A stretch of 64,000 nucleotides of DNA from Heterotrichella gracilis (Eukaryota; Sar; Xanthophyceae; Tribonematales; Xanthonemataceae), in NCBI GenBank assembly GCA_032358255.1, contig JAULBX010027163.1, positions 1 to 64,000 of the forward strand, read 5' to 3'. The translations under genes were made by a program, and so were the position numbers. The notes under the pieces are model-generated. The model did no database searches and was not told the DNA's origin. It saw only the letters and a program-made list of their open reading frames with translations. How positions within the stretch are numbered: position 1 is the stretch's first letter; every line of letters starts with the position of its first letter. Of the stretch, positions 1 through 13,400 are shown one piece after another.

Positions 1-443
1 ACAAACACGCACGAGTGCACTCTGGGCCATGCAACCGATCCCATGCACTAGCTGTGCGGTCTCGTACCCATGTATCAATATGAATTGGTAATACATTACA
101 CAGCAGCTGTGCGTCATTTACTGAACATTACTTATTGTTACACAGCAGCCATGCGGCCATTTTACCAACCATCGACTGTGTGGTCATTGATCAGATGGCC
201 AATCATAGCTGAAGTCCCTTGGACGGATTGCACATGGCTCCAGGTGGTGTGGGCATAATTTGGAAACAAGTACAAATCGCGAATGATGCCCAGCATCTGT
301 GTTCCAGTCACTATGCACATCCTGGCCTGGCTGTGCATCTGCAAGTGGCATCCGCAGATAATATACTCTAAAATAATTGGTTATAATAAGCTCTTGTAAG
401 TAACATAAAGGGTAATATTCTGATTTGCGATGTGCATCTCCAG
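1..443 (+). other. Intron sequence at the window edge
   Basis: No coding exon was recognised before the acceptor at 441-443. The stretch is AT-rich and holds a duplicated motif around 'ttacacagcagc' (about 98 and 140). At about 330-355 it has a near copy of the bases around the acceptor of the next exon (at 433-455). It is read as intron of the MYND-finger gene whose earlier exons lie outside the window. Confidence 0.5.
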
Positions 444-3400
444 GTGGCATGTGTGCGCCTCCGTGGGAATTTGTGGAGTTTTTGGCGACCCTGCTTGACG
501 CAGCAAACAGGAGTGTAGCCATCTCCATGACCATGTGGGACAATGGGGGGGTGCACATGGCGGCCACATTGCTGCATCGCCTCGAAAACCACTTGCGAAC
601 GCACTCCATCACCGATCTGCAGCTGACTGACTGTCTGACTGACTGTCGCGGGGCAAAGCCGCCAAACGTGCTGGGCGACGTGGTCCAGTTGCTTGTGTCT
701 GCGATCAAAGTAGGTGAGCGGATCTTTGAAGCAATCATTTACGATCAGTGCGGATGATGTGTCTGTGGTCAATAAGTTGAGTGCGCTGGTCATTGAACTA
801 AATCACTGGAGCAGTGATCAGTGCAGATGATGTACCTGGAGTTGCTGTAAGCCAGCTGTGGGTGCACGACACATCCAATCCTTGCGTGTGCAAAAATCAG
901 TAATTCAACCAGTGGTGAGAGCGGCTAACTGCGGCAATGCATTTACCTACAACGCTTACTAATTTATTTATCTTTAAATTTCAAATATTGCCAAAAGCAA
1001 TTGGTGTGAATCTGGTCGTACATGGAAGCGGTCACGCCCTTGCATCCACCTTCCAAGTATGCTCCACGATAAAACAGCGATTTAATCTAGTAATTTAATC
1101 TAGTAATTTACTTAGCACCTTGTTCTTGTGCAGGCACGCCTGACGACCTGGAGGTGATTCTCCCGGTGACGGAAAAGGATCTGCTGCTTGAGGATGAAGC
1201 TCACAGGAAGCACCGAGACATGGCTGCCAGGTAGGACAGTCACATATTCCAAACCCTAATAATTAAGCCCTAAACCCTGGACATAAACCCTAAACCTGGG
1301 CTGAAGCCCTACACCCTGGACTTCTGAAAACTAATAAAAAAAAGCGCCAGGGTATGGCTGACAGGGGCTGGTTCCTCCCCATGCGGCTGATCACTCCCCC
1401 TGAGGCTGATCACTCCCCGTGAGGCTGGTCCCTCCCCATGAGGCCGGTCCCTCCCCATGGGGCTGGTCCCTTCCCATGGCATTCAGCTCAGCACCTCAAG
1501 AAGTACAAATTTGAAATTCACATTTTCAAACGCGAACATTTTCAACATCTTCAAATTTGCCTTGCTCGCCTGCAGGTGGCTCGTCCAGGAAGGGGTGCAT
1601 GACCTCTTGGCGGCTCTCTTTGCTGACCTGGCGCACTATCGCAGCCCCCCTGATCATCACGGGGTCATGGGCTCCACCCACGCCTGCGACTGGCGGTTGT
1701 TCCATCCTTGCTCCGCCATCATGGACTTCCTGGCAAGCCTCTTTGTGCGCTTCCCGGACCAGCGGCCCGCGGTTCCTAAACGCTATCCCCGCTTCATGGC
1801 GGGCCTGACCCGGATGTACAGCGCCCAAGCCTGCGAGAGCCTCATGCATGTGCACGCAATGGCGATGTTCCACGATTTGACACTGGAGATGCGGGTCCGA
1901 AGCGCCGCAGCGCTGCTGGGGCTGCCCAGCACGGTGGGGTTCCTGACGGGAACGCAGCACCACCACAGGATGTTCAAGGCAAAGGGCGACCCAGGGCCGG
2001 TCTCTCTCCACCTCCAAGACCAGATCCGGGAGGGCCTTGTCACCCGCCAGGTGGGTCATGTCCTCATTCAGGGGTGTTAGAATATCGACTATTTCTGGTG
2101 TATATCAACACCCTTGTTAAAATATCAACTATTCCTGGTGTATATCAACACCCTTGCCTCAACCAAACACCCTCAAACTCAACATTCATGCAAGTTCAGA
2201 CTTCAGCTTGGCTCAACAAACTATGGAACTCCCCTCATCAAGGACCACGTCACCTTTGAAAGGCTCATTCAGCAATATGAGTCCAAATTCGTTTTATGTT
2301 TATATGTCATTAATTTAAAGTGTCATCTGCCAGGTTGATGCAATCCAGCACCTGATGGTGAACGAGGCGCTGCATCGTGTGCAGGGGGTTGACCCGCTTG
2401 CAGAGTATGGCGATGCCCTTGGGCCGATGGGGTCCTGGCTGGTCCAAGTGGTCCTTGCAATGGGGGGCCCTGCGCCAGGTGGCATTGCCACAGGGGAGCT
2501 GATATGTGAGGTGGCGCTGAGTGCCCTGCTGCACATGCATGCCGCAGGCCAAATAGATGGCGCCACCATGGAGGTAAATTATGGGATTATAAATCCAAAC
2601 GAATATATAATGAAGTATGATTAATTGAATACATAGTAACAGGAAATGAATGCACCGCAGGCAGGAATCATGGCGAGAATGCCATGGACGCCCTCCTTAG
2701 TAAGGGCTGCAGGCACCATGTATAATGGATAAATGTCTTAGACATGCAATTAAAATCGCGTGAGCTTTGCCGTGGCATTCATACCTGGGGTTCCGTTTGC
2801 AGAAACAAGCTTGTTGGTGATGAATGCTAAACCCTAAACCCTAAACCCTAAATGCTTGCGGAAACAAGCTTGTTGGTGATGAGTGCTATTGCGCCTCCTG
2901 ACCCCAGGCTGAGCCGGTTCCCTCTCGCAGGGCCAGCTAATTGGACCCTTGTGCAGTTTCCTACTTGCTCACTTCAGCAGCGCGCTCGTCGCTGGGACTC
3001 ACGCGCAGTTTGCCCATGCCTATATACTCCGGGTATACCACTACGTTGCCAAGACCATTCACCAGGAGGGCAGCCCTGAAGGGTCAGCAGATACGGTAGG
3101 CAGAGGTAGATATGTGGGAGTGTGCACGTGACCTGCCTGTGCAACCGGCTCGTTTTCTAGCCAAGGAACAATCAGTCAACTGTTGTGACAAACCCCAAGA
3201 ATTTCTTTTCAAAAGAGTCGTTGCCTTTTGCAAATTTAATCGGCAAGTACACATAAGGCTTGCCCAGTATTTATATACATGCAATTTATTAGGCTACAAA
3301 CCAATGTACATGAACTAGCCACTGGCAATGGTCCAGGTTTAAACCCTAGTTATGATTGGGGTATGTGAAAGATTTTCATGATGACCATTGAATGATTGGC

Positions 3401-6054
3401 CAGCGATGGCCGCATGTGCCACCGTGCTTGAATATATAATGATCATTGAATGATTGGCCAGCGATGGCCGTGTGTGACACTCTGCGTGGTTAACTGTATG
3501 GTCTCTAGCGCGATTTGCTCCTTTCTCACACAAGTTGGCTGCTGAAACCTGTGCCTGTGAAAAACATCATCATGCCGTTTGTCTTTTGCAGGTGCCTGCC
3601 AACGAGCTGTCGCAAATGCTGTTTAACCATGGGTACTTAAAAGCCCTGGCGCAAGCGGTTCTGAATGGCCATCCTGGCCAAACCAAGTTGGCCGAAGTGC
3701 TGAGTATGGCAGTCAGCTATTGGGCACTGCCTCTCCAGGCTCGCCACGTCAATTTCTCTGTTGTACAGATGGTCGAGGAGATTGTCAGGTACAGGGGGAA
3801 GACACCCTTTGTGTGTGTGCCTATATAGTAGGGGACACATATATGGTAGGGGACACAGTGGATAAAAGGGCAATGCCCTTTTCTTCGCTCAATCCTCTTC
3901 CTTTACCAACGCGCCTGTTCAAGGACAGGCTGCCTAGATAGTTATTTATTTATTTGTGTGTGTGTGTGTGTGTGTTGTGCCCCACAGGCCACCTGTGGGC
4001 GTTTCCTTCCTTGCTTCTACTTTGAAGTTCTACGTCAGTTCTGAAAATAGAACAGCAATATCCCACCTGGTGAAACCTGTAGGAATGCCAATGTTCATTT
4101 ACAGGAACTTCTTGCAACTGCAAATGCACCAACCGCCGCCAACCTTCTCCTCCCCAGATTGGTTATGCCATATTGCTCTTTAGACTCTAATGATTAATTG
4201 CATTATTTTTGCATCGGTGCCGCAACATCATTATGATAGGGATAAAGCTTGCCTTAGTGCCATCGTAATTAGTACTTAGTTTACAAGTTCAGAAGCCTCT
4301 ATATATTTATCTATATAATTAACTAGTCAGATAATACGGTAATAATACAAAAATCCCTAGCACTGTGCCTGTATGCGCTGCTTTCCCGCAGATAACTACG
4401 GATGTCATGACTGATAAGATATCTTGAGAAAACTCTCACTGTGCATGTGAGAGTGCATTTGGTGTGAACAGGTACTTGGTATGCAACAATGCCATCGACT
4501 GGGCAACCGAGAGGGATCAAAGTGTGTTTCGAGCATTTGTTGCGCTGAATGGGAGGGTGCGTGATGTAGGTAGGTACTGCGATGGGCTGGCAAGAAAGTT
4601 CCCAGTTAAACAATCTGACACATTAGTAGCAGCAGTATGGTAATCGAACACCATACCATATTAGGCGGTCTGCCACCGCTTTTCTACCTCTTCAAGGAGC
4701 ATCATATCATGGCATAGCGAATGCATGGAGAATTTTTTGCTTGCACTGAATATCCACTCAGCTAAATGAACGTTGCTTCTATACATGTGTTGCAGATGTA
4801 AGTTGGGGCATAGATTTGGTACTGGACCACGCTCTGCCACAAGACACCGTCAAGTACAATCATGCCAATGGTGTGTGCTCTGCCTCAGCAGATCTTGAGC
4901 CACAGGTACTTATTTGCTGACTTTTCAGTGACTGTTCAGATGGTGTCATCTAAAAGACTTCTGCATTTGGTTGCTTGCACAAGAAACAAGGAACGGCACC
5001 TCACTCCCCAGTTTCCCAAAAGAGTCCCAAAAGAGTCCCAAAAGAGTCCCAAAAGAATGGATATCTGAGGACGCTGCATGGGTCTGGCTGGACTGCCACT
5101 GTTCACTTTGTCGGGTTTGCACAGGCTCCCCGTTGCCAACAGGGAGTGGATGCGTTTCTGGCTGCACATGGGACACATGTCGGACCACAGGTAAATGGAA
5201 AAGCATGTACTTTGTGTGTTTATGTGTGAATATTGGACCACAGGTCAGCTGAGGTGACCAATTGCACACATCTCATCTTCTCTCCCTATTCTAACCTTGT
5301 AGTAATTCAAAATACTACACAGAGCCTGTGGTGAAATTGCCAAGCAACACAGCAACACACCTGGGTTGCTTCCCAGGTGGTTTAAAATCAGCAATCCCCC
5401 GGAATCTTTATGACAGCAGCCAACCGCTTTTGCTCGCATGCACTTATTATTCCTACCAACAACAATTGTAATTTAAACGTGAAGATACTAACGTTTCCAC
5501 TCTTGTGCACTCTGAAGATGTGGAGGGAGCTGCGCGGCATGTCCCAGTCCCTGGAGGATGGCCACCACCTCATGCTGTTGCCGCTCATAGCGTCTGACAT
5601 TTGCGATTGCGTGTTGCTCTTAAAGGCCACCATCCCGCGTGTAGTGGCAAAGGCGCTGTCACTGGTTTGCCAAACCTTAGTAGGGTGCGGCATGCCATGC
5701 GGGCCCCAAGGCAGCCTGGTGTGCGCCCAGTGGCAGCCGCCAGGACCTTCAACACCAGAAGGCAGGCGCAATAAGCGAGAGGCTGCAGCGCTGACCGTGC
5801 ACGTGCTGGTGGATGATGTCAGTACGTGGAAGGCGATGTCAATGGCATGGGGTGATGTCACATGGGAGAAGGTAAAGGGGAGGTGGGGGAAGGTGTGCTA
5901 CCAGTGCGGCGCCGGCCCCACCGCCGGTGAGCCGCTGCGCATGTGCAAGTGTGGCTGCGCCTGGTACTGTGGCACCACCTGCCAAATAAAGCACTGGCAA
6001 CGGGGGCACAGGCAGGGGTGCAGCGCTTGCAGGGGAGGGGCGCTCCGGACCTAG
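444..6054 (+). CDS. MYND-type zinc finger protein, 3' part of a multi-exon gene
   Basis: Ten exons join in phase: 444-713, 1134-1230, 1576-2050, 2334-2573, 2931-3095, 3592-3788, 4472-4569, 4796-4905, 5125-5190 and 5518-6054, giving about 751 residues with the start missing to the left. Most of the product is helix-rich with no family that I recognise. The last exon ends in a MYND finger: CYQCG, then CKCGC, WYCGTTCQ, W, H and a final C, which fits the C-x2-C ... Y-C-x3-C-Q-x3-W-x2-H-x3-C pattern. MYND fingers are zinc-bound protein-interaction modules. A helical body with a C-terminal MYND resembles Mub1/SamB-type ubiquitin-ligase adaptors in layout only; that is speculation. The joins of exons 7-9 are the weakest, because alternative donors exist at 4543 and 4870. 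Introns hold several short tandem repeats, listed separately. Confidence 0.75.
1366..1479. repeat. Minisatellite, about 20-bp unit, in an intron of the MYND gene
   Basis: Six degenerate units of the form GGCTGGTCCCTCCCCATGA follow one another. They lie in the intron between exons 1134-1230 and 1576-2050. Nothing suggests that they are coding. Confidence 0.85.
2081..2157. repeat. Direct duplication, about 39 bp, in an intron
   Basis: The block 'atatcaactattcctggtgt' plus 'atatcaacacccttg' occurs twice in tandem with two or three differences, just after the donor at 2051. Confidence 0.85.
2794..2886. repeat. Telomere-like CCCTAAA array flanked by direct repeats
   Basis: Four units of the plant-type telomere motif CCCTAAA sit at 2826-2852. 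They are bracketed by two nearly identical copies of a 33-bp sequence containing 'aaacaagcttgttggtgatg' (2794-2826 and 2853-2886). The whole lies in an intron of the MYND gene. Confidence 0.85.
3380..3476. repeat. Direct repeat, about 33 bp, in an intron
   Basis: The sequence 'cattgaatgattggccagcg' followed by 'atggcc' occurs at about 3384 and again at 3442, with a near-identical surround. Confidence 0.8.
3955..3975. repeat. (GT)n microsatellite
   Basis: About ten uninterrupted GT units lie in an intron of the MYND gene. Confidence 0.9.
5013..5055. repeat. 11-bp tandem repeat in an intron
   Basis: About four perfect units of AGAGTCCCAAA lie between exons 4796-4905 and 5125-5190 of the MYND gene. 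Confidence 0.9.
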
Positions 6055-7243
6055 GCAGGTTACCGTCATCATGACCATAGTGAACATTATGATAGTGATC
6101 CCGGTAGTACCTGCTGTATTGCTGCACCACCATTTGCTGTGACCACCACCACCAATACTTGATAATTCTAATACCCTTTAAGTTTATAGAAATGTTTTTA
6201 ATCTTCTTTTACTCTTTTTTTTGCCTTTGGGTTTGGCAGCACTGAGTGCTGAGCCTCAGAGAGTCTCCTGCTGAACGCCATGCCATGTGGCGCAGTGCGT
6301 TGCACTCACTGAGCTGACAGCGTGCAAGGCCCAGTGGCACTGTCAAATCGCAGTCTCAGTCTGGGAATAGCGTCGGCCCCTGTCTGGTTATGAGTCAAAT
6401 TGCACAGCTATTAGCCTTGGTAAGTAGGGTCCCTGCGCGGCGCCTGGCTCCGTTGGCACTGAACTCCAGAACCACCACCATGTGTACAATGTCGTATGGA
6501 TTTGAATTAATTTAGCTGGATTCCATGATGCCAGGTGCCATCATCTGGTGTTATAATAATTATTCAGTGAATCAAAGCAATTTACTTACTGAAATAAGTA
6601 TTATACTGATGGGGCCCCCGGGGCCATTAGATGACATGTTCATCCGATCTTGCAAGCTGACAGCCGCCACAGTGTGGCATGGCGCCGTCCATATGCCATT
6701 ACATGACATTATGTCCAAAATCATATCCATGGACACACGTTTAATTTGATTGAGTAATTCCACCGTTAACGTTACAGGTACTAGCAACATCTCAATCCAC
6801 AATTCAAAGCGTTCTAGAGTAGTCAGAATCTGATGTCCTTGATTCCTGCTGCGGCATTGCCAATGGGATTGCTTCTAAGCATTAAAATGCTACTAGCATG
6901 TGACACAAGCATGCGCAGGCTGCATGCAATGAAGGTGCATTACTGACTTCCAAGACTCCTGCCGCACACATATTTCCTGCACCTAACGTGTACCTAAGCG
7001 TTGCGTTGCACTGCCAGCAAATTGAACATGAATACAGGCTGAGCTGAGCATTAAAGAAATCCTGAACTAGTGCTGACCTAGGAACTATGATCATGGAACG
7101 ATTATACACAGGGCAATAAGCCGTGTTGGCTTGGAACACCTTCTTGTAGATTTGTCATTGTTGAATGAGATGATTGTAAAACATTTCTAGAGGATGAAAT
7201 GTACCCTGCACTATGTGGTGACGGGAGCTTTCAATACCACTAT
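6055..7243. other. Intergenic, MYND gene to symplekin; no gene seen
   Basis: The two flanking genes converge here. I see no exon with coding character, RNA gene or mobile element in this stretch; it is moderately AT-rich. Confidence 0.5.
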
Positions 7244-7425
7244 CAAAATCCCCCACCCTACCCCACTGACTGGAAGTCACTTTCCATCCTGACGAAGCCT
7301 CTTGGGGCCAGGCAGTGCGCCCCAACGTGCCAGCATCCCTCCCGGCACACTAACTTCAAAGACAGCGCAAAACCGGCCATATGCAAATTGGTGGCTGGCG
7401 GGAAGGATGGCACGCACCTGACCTA
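7244..7425 (-). pseudogene. Decayed copy of the symplekin last exon
   Basis: On the + strand this stretch aligns along its length with 7459-7640, which is the 3' part of the last symplekin exon plus its downstream flank. Shared blocks include 'gacagcgcaaa', 'ggccagc'-like runs and 'ggtggc'. It has many substitutions and small gaps, so the reading frame is not kept. The offset between the copies is about 216 bp, which makes it a tandem duplicate lying just past the symplekin stop codon. Confidence 0.75.
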
Positions 7426-7480
7426 AGGAACTCATGCAACGACCCATTCCATACCCCTATCCAAAAACCACCCCCAAACC

Positions 7481-10400
7481 CTACTCCACTGGCTGGAAAT
7501 CGTCCTCCATGAGCTTCTTGTCATCAGGCAGCGTGCCCAGCATGGCCAGCGTCTCCCGGGGAACGCTGACGGGGCACTTTGGGGACAGCGCAAAGCTGGC
7601 CAGCTGGGATTTGGTGGCCGGCGGCAGGATGGCCAGCGCCTGCGTGAGCACCCCTGTGGGCAGCTGCAGCAGGGCGGGGTAGGATCCGGGCATGAGCTGC
7701 TTGGCGGCCATGACCCAGCCCTTCCAGGTCTGCGCGGGCTCGTTCCACACCTGCGCGTGGTATGGAGGTGACAGGTGGGTGGTGGTGTGGCTGAGCTGAT
7801 GGATGCCGCTGCGTCAATTACTTTGAGTAGTGAATGGCTTGAGCTGCGCCGCCGTCGACAGGGAATTTATCACCATGCGCATGAACAGCGTGGGCACACC
7901 CAAACCTCACATTGGAATTCCCCTATACCCTCGACCCCTAAACCCTAAAACCCTTCAACCCTAGCCCCGCACCTGTCTGCTGACCAGCGCCGACAGCACC
8001 TCCTTGAGTATGAAGGGTTTGAGCTGCGGCGCCGCCGACAGGGACTGGATCACCGTGCGCATGAACAGCGTGGGCAGCGGCCTGCGCGTGATGAGCTGCT
8101 GTATGGCGGTTGCCAGGGCAGCCTGGTCAAACACCTCCCGGCTCTGCAGGCAGGCGGTGATGGCGGCCATGACAGGCTTCCAGCTGGTGATGCCGTCGCG
8201 GCCCAGCTCGATGAGGTGGAGCGCGGTGAGCACCTCGGAGGGGGAGTACTTGCCTTGGCCTGGAGGGGATTTTGGGGGGTTAGGAGGGTGTTAAGGGTTG
8301 GAAGCAGGCAGCAGGCTCGGGTACATGATGGTGGCAGCTACCATGGTGCCACATAAGAGTGCTTTACATGCAACGTGGGAAATTAGCGCTATATTGAAGG
8401 ATCAGTGGGTGGGTCGCTTGACTAGTTGATTTGCATCCACACCGCTGCAATCCACCACACAAATCCACTCACACAGCTCCAGTGTGCTATACTACCGCTT
8501 AGCATGCAGCGAGGGATGGCATTAACACGCTGATGTCAAACCCTCCATAGGTACAGCCTGGTACAGCAATGCACAGGCATTCACCTGAAGGCGGGATGGG
8601 CATGAGCAGGCGCTGCAGCGCCTCCTTGAACTGGCCTGGCTCCAGCTCCACCAGGCGCGGGAACAGGCTCCCCAGCTGCTGCTTGGACAAGCCAGCCAGG
8701 GCGGGGACCATGAACCGCGCGTCCCGGCTGCTGTCGTACCGGGACTGGCAGGCGGCCACCAGGGCCTTGGAGGGGGCCACGCCATCGGTCAGCACCTTGA
8801 GCATGACCAGGGCCAGGTCGTCGCTGCCGGGCGGGGGCGTGCGCACCTGTGGGAGCAGAGAATCAGTTGGCATGAGTTGGCGAAAGCCGGCGCGAAATAG
8901 AGTGCAAGGCGCGGAAGCAGTCGAGCAACAGGTGTGCCATTACGGGGCAAGGTTTACACAAGTGGACCGGGGCATGCCGGTACATGTGGCTCGGAGTGCC
9001 TGCAGGTCAGGTCGTTACTTGCCAGTTGGAGGAGCTCGTCGGATTCCGTCCCCAGCGTCCGCGCCAGGCCGGGCGCGTCGTGCTCTATGGCGGCCCTAGC
9101 CACCTTGGAGCACTGACCGTAAGTCGCGAAGAGGTGCAAGAGGAGGCTTCGCCTGCGTGTGCACAGCGCGCAGAAGAGCTCGCTGTACCGCCCTGGTTCG
9201 GGTTGGGTGGCGGTCTCGGAGGGCGGTTGTGAAGTTCCGTTTGCGTCACCTGGAAAGCAGTGTCTACGTCAGACGTGGATAATGCACTGTGATGACGGAC
9301 AATGCACACTCGATGATATCGTACTAGGCTACCACCCTATACCCTATGGCGAATGCACACCACTACACCACGGGCGAGCAAAGGAGCAACATGAACTGGG
9401 CGAGATGAGTTGGAGCAGCAGTCGCCCGCAATGTAAGTAATCTGAAGCGATAATTTGCGTCTCCCAAGCAACCGCCAAGCCCGTTTGTTAGGCGGTGGGT
9501 GATCTTGTAACTGGTTTGAAGAAAATGGCATGATGAAACAACAATATGCATGCATAGTACTGGGTACAAAGAAAGGCCAGTGTATTACAAAGTAGGCAAA
9601 CTACCAGCACCAGGTTGCTGGCCAATAGGCCCCAAGCGCGCATTCTGTACCACGCCAAAAGTGGACCACACCCCACACCACCCTTAGAGTCATAGTAATG
9701 AGCACCTTCAGCAGGCCTCCCGTCTGGCAACTGTTCACCATCCGGAGCCTGTGCTTCTTCTGAAGAGGATCCACCATGCACTGATTGGGACGCCAACTGC
9801 AACAGCTGATCGAGCTGCGTTGTGGCAAACTGCACTACTTGGTCAGCCACGTTGGCCTCTGCAAACAGCCTGTTTGCCACCAAGCGCACAGCCTTGTTGC
9901 GCACATCACCGTCAGCGCTCACAGCAGCCTCCAGCACAAACTGCAACACTGCCGGCCTGCATACAAAGTGCAACGTGGTCTGAGGGCCCCAACGGCCCCT
10001 GCAACTGCCAAGGAGGTGGATCACCGTACAGTTAGTTGCATGCAGATCCCCAGAGGCCAATGCCTGCCACACACCATGCAGTCCTGTCCATCACAGGTCG
10101 TTGCCAGATACCAGCCCCAAGAGGAGGACATATCATACTGGGGATTGAATAGTGCACTGGGTTATAGCTCAGCCCTGGCATACCTGGCGGGAGGTCGAGC
10201 AAGAATCAGCTGCCTTGCTGTGGCAAGCGCCGATGTCGCCCACTCAGGGCCGCTCCTGCAGAGGTCTTGCAGGAAGTGCACAGTGGCGGGCATTGGCAGC
10301 GCTGGCGCTTCCAGCAGCAGGCGTGGGATGGTCTTGTCGCCAGGTACTTGTGATTCCCTGCACAATAGTAGTGAGTCATACAAAGCCACCCTTCCCCCCC

Positions 10401-13400
10401 ACATACCCATCATGCATGCGATGCAGACGGTAACCAAGCAGGGATAAGTAGCACACCATGATGTCCACACATAGGAACAAGTACAGCCAGCGCCATGTCT
10501 CATTGTGCAAAGCTTACCTGAGACCCTCCAGAATGGCCAGCAGCACAGCTTCATACAGGCTGCCCGTCAGCTCCATCTGCGCGCCATCCCTGCTGCTGGG
10601 CCCAGCCCCAGCCTGCGACCCTCGCCCAGGCAAACTGGCCTCGCTCTGCTCTCCCATCCCCGAGCCGCTGGCACCTCCATCCCCAGCCTTGGACTGCTCC
10701 GTCCCCAGCTCCATCTGGGGCTTGCCAGAGTCCTCAAACTCGTTGGAGAAATCGACGTCCATCTTGTGCGGCATGAAGGTGCTGTGCTCGTCATCACCAT
10801 GCACCACCAGCGGGGCCTTGGAGGTGCACCCGGAGGCAAAGAGTGAGTAGAGCCAGTGCATGGCCAGGTCGTACCCCCCCCTGCCATTGAAGTCCTCCAT
10901 GATGTAGGCCAGCAGCTCATCGCCCACAGTATCCCCCTCGGGCGACTGAACCGCCAGGCGGGAGAGCAGCGCCGCCCGGAAACCCTTCATCGGGGTGTTG
11001 CTGGCCAGCAGGATGCGGCGCATGGCGTTCTTGCGCAGCGTCGCCTCCTGCTGCTGACTCAGCGCCAGCGGCCGCAGCTTGGAGGGCGCAATCACCCTGG
11101 GTGCTGCGGCGCCACCTGGCTTTGACCCCTCGGGCTCCCCCGGTGCTGCAGCTGCATCGTGGCTGGATTGGCCTGCGCCTGCGTTTGGCTCAACGGCTGG
11201 CTTTGACAGGTATGCTGTGTGGGAACGAAAACGAATCTGCTGCAGCTCTGGAGGTGCAGGAGCAGGGGGCTGGGGTTGGCCCCCTTGGGTACCCTGCACC
11301 GGTGGCCCGCCAGGCCGCATGCCTGGGTCCAGCGGTGGTGCAGCAGGCTGGGCTGGGCCAGCAGGCTGCACCATGCTCTGCATGAGGCCCGCCAGGCCCC
11401 CGCCGGTGGTGCGCGTGTCCAGAGGCTCGGGCTTGGTGGCTGGCAGGTACTGCATGTTGGCGATCACCACATCCGCCAGGTTGCCCGGCGACAAGCCCCT
11501 GAGGAAGGACTCCAGCATGTCCCTGTCATTGGAGCCCACGATGACCCCCAGGATGGTCTGCACCTCCAGCAGCTCGGGGCCCGCCAGTGGGTGATCGGGC
11601 GCCCTGCCGCTGGCTACCGGCTGCTGACCTACTGGAGCTGGCGCAGCAGGCGGAGCTGAGGTTGGAGGCTGTGCCACAGGCTGGCCGCTGCTGGTGGCTG
11701 GGTCCGAGTCATCTGGCTTGGCCCGCTTGGACAGCGTGTTCTCCTCCTCTGTCCGGGCGCGCTTCTCCCTCTCCTTGGCCGCCCTGGGTGGCAGCAGGCT
11801 GGTGAGAACAAACGAGGGGAAGTACAAAGGGAGCCTGTTCATGAAGAGGCAGAGCAAGAGAAGCTGTTCATTCCCGTATCAAGTGCGCTTGCGCACAAGA
11901 AAGACACCCGGTTAGCGATCTAGCTTTGCAGCAGGAAATGGGAGGAAACGAATTGCATCGGGTTCTTACTTTGCCTGCTTTGCAGTGTGGCGCTCGGAGT
12001 ACTTGACAGCCGCCTCAGCAGCATCAGTCTCACCCATACTCCCAAGGGCGTCAACCACCTTCTTGCGCCATGGCAGCAGGCGGGGCTCCGTGCTTTTCAG
12101 TACAGCCACCAGCGCCAGCTTGAGGGAGGAGCTGATGCTGGTTTGCACAACAGAAGCCTCGGCATTTTTGCCGTAGTTCTGCAAGGCAAGCAACACATTG
12201 TTGATGTGGTCAATGGTGAACAGCCAAAGAAACAAAGCCTCATCATCCAGCGCGTAGCGCTATGTTGCAGACAGTGGTGTGGGACAACGGGTGTCTCAGT
12301 GAAGGGAAATACATCCCAATTTTTTGAAGTTCATGAGGGCGAACCCTTCATCACTGCTTTATATACCATCATCGACCGCCGCAGTGTCCCACACACCTAT
12401 CTGCCAGGGCAGCTAATGCAGTACCACGCAAGATGCTGCTTGCCATCAGCCTGATGCAGCTGCTTACCTTGAACAAGTCGTTGGTGGCCAGGCTGACCAG
12501 TGGTGCCATCAACTTGCCAGCCAGTGTTGGCCTTTGCACTGCGATGAGGCCCACAGCCTTCACAACCACAATCGCCAAAGACCCAGACAACCCATTGCTG
12601 CCAATGCTTTTCAGGAGCCCAACCAACGTGCTGCAAAGGCTCTCTGCATCCTTCCACAAGGTAGCCGCGCTAAGCGTGCTGCCATTGGGAAGCGGCTTGG
12701 GTTCGGGCAGCCCTAGCACAGAACAGGCAAAACACAACTCGATTGCAGCAGCCAAAAGAGTGTAATCACACTTGAACTAGGCAAGCATGGGCAGCGAGGG
12801 CACACAGCCAACGCACCTGCTATTGTAGGCGGTCGTTCGGCTGCAAAAAGGAGGACAACCTGCTCCAAGAACTTGGTTGCATTCAACCGTACACCATCGT
12901 TTACCGCCTGGCCAGCCAAAAAGGCCACTTGCTCCTTCAGCCGGCAGGCCTCATCCCACAGCTCCGTGACTCCCTGCTTGGCTTGTGGGTTTGTCACCTG
13001 AGAGGCGGACAGCAAAAGTTCATCGGCTGTAATGATGCAATGCTCTGTGTGGTAAAAGCCCTTGTCAACAACAGTGTCATATTGAGATGGTAGCTTACCA
13101 AAGCTGCAGCAACTGCAAGGCTGGTCCGGAAGACTTGGTTGCAAGAAAGCACTGCCGCCTTCACCACAGCAGGGGTACCATCTGCCAGCAGCCCCAGAAG
13201 GCACCTGCACCAACAGCACAGTTGCTACATCGTGTAGCACAAGTGACAAGGTGCTTGACAGCGAGCTTTTCTGTGAGTGTGGCACGCAACTAGGTTGTAG
13301 GCTGTGAGGTATGTGTACCTGATGCACTGGAGGAGATTGGCTGGTGTTGGCGATGCAGCACAGACACCCTCCAGCAACGTGGGCAAGTACTTTCTGACCG

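Noticed and set aside
184-793. - strand frames of 141 and 184 aa opposite the first MYND-gene exon
   Set aside because: No family resemblance, no splice-site logic, and the + strand exon continues in phase to the next exon.
2826-2852. Possible chromosome end (telomere)
   Set aside because: Only four units, flanked on both sides by coding exons of one gene; an interstitial run.
10458-11659. Several long + strand frames over the symplekin gene
   Set aside because: They are antisense shadows of the GC-rich 1266-bp exon 7, which fits the - strand symplekin model in phase at both ends.
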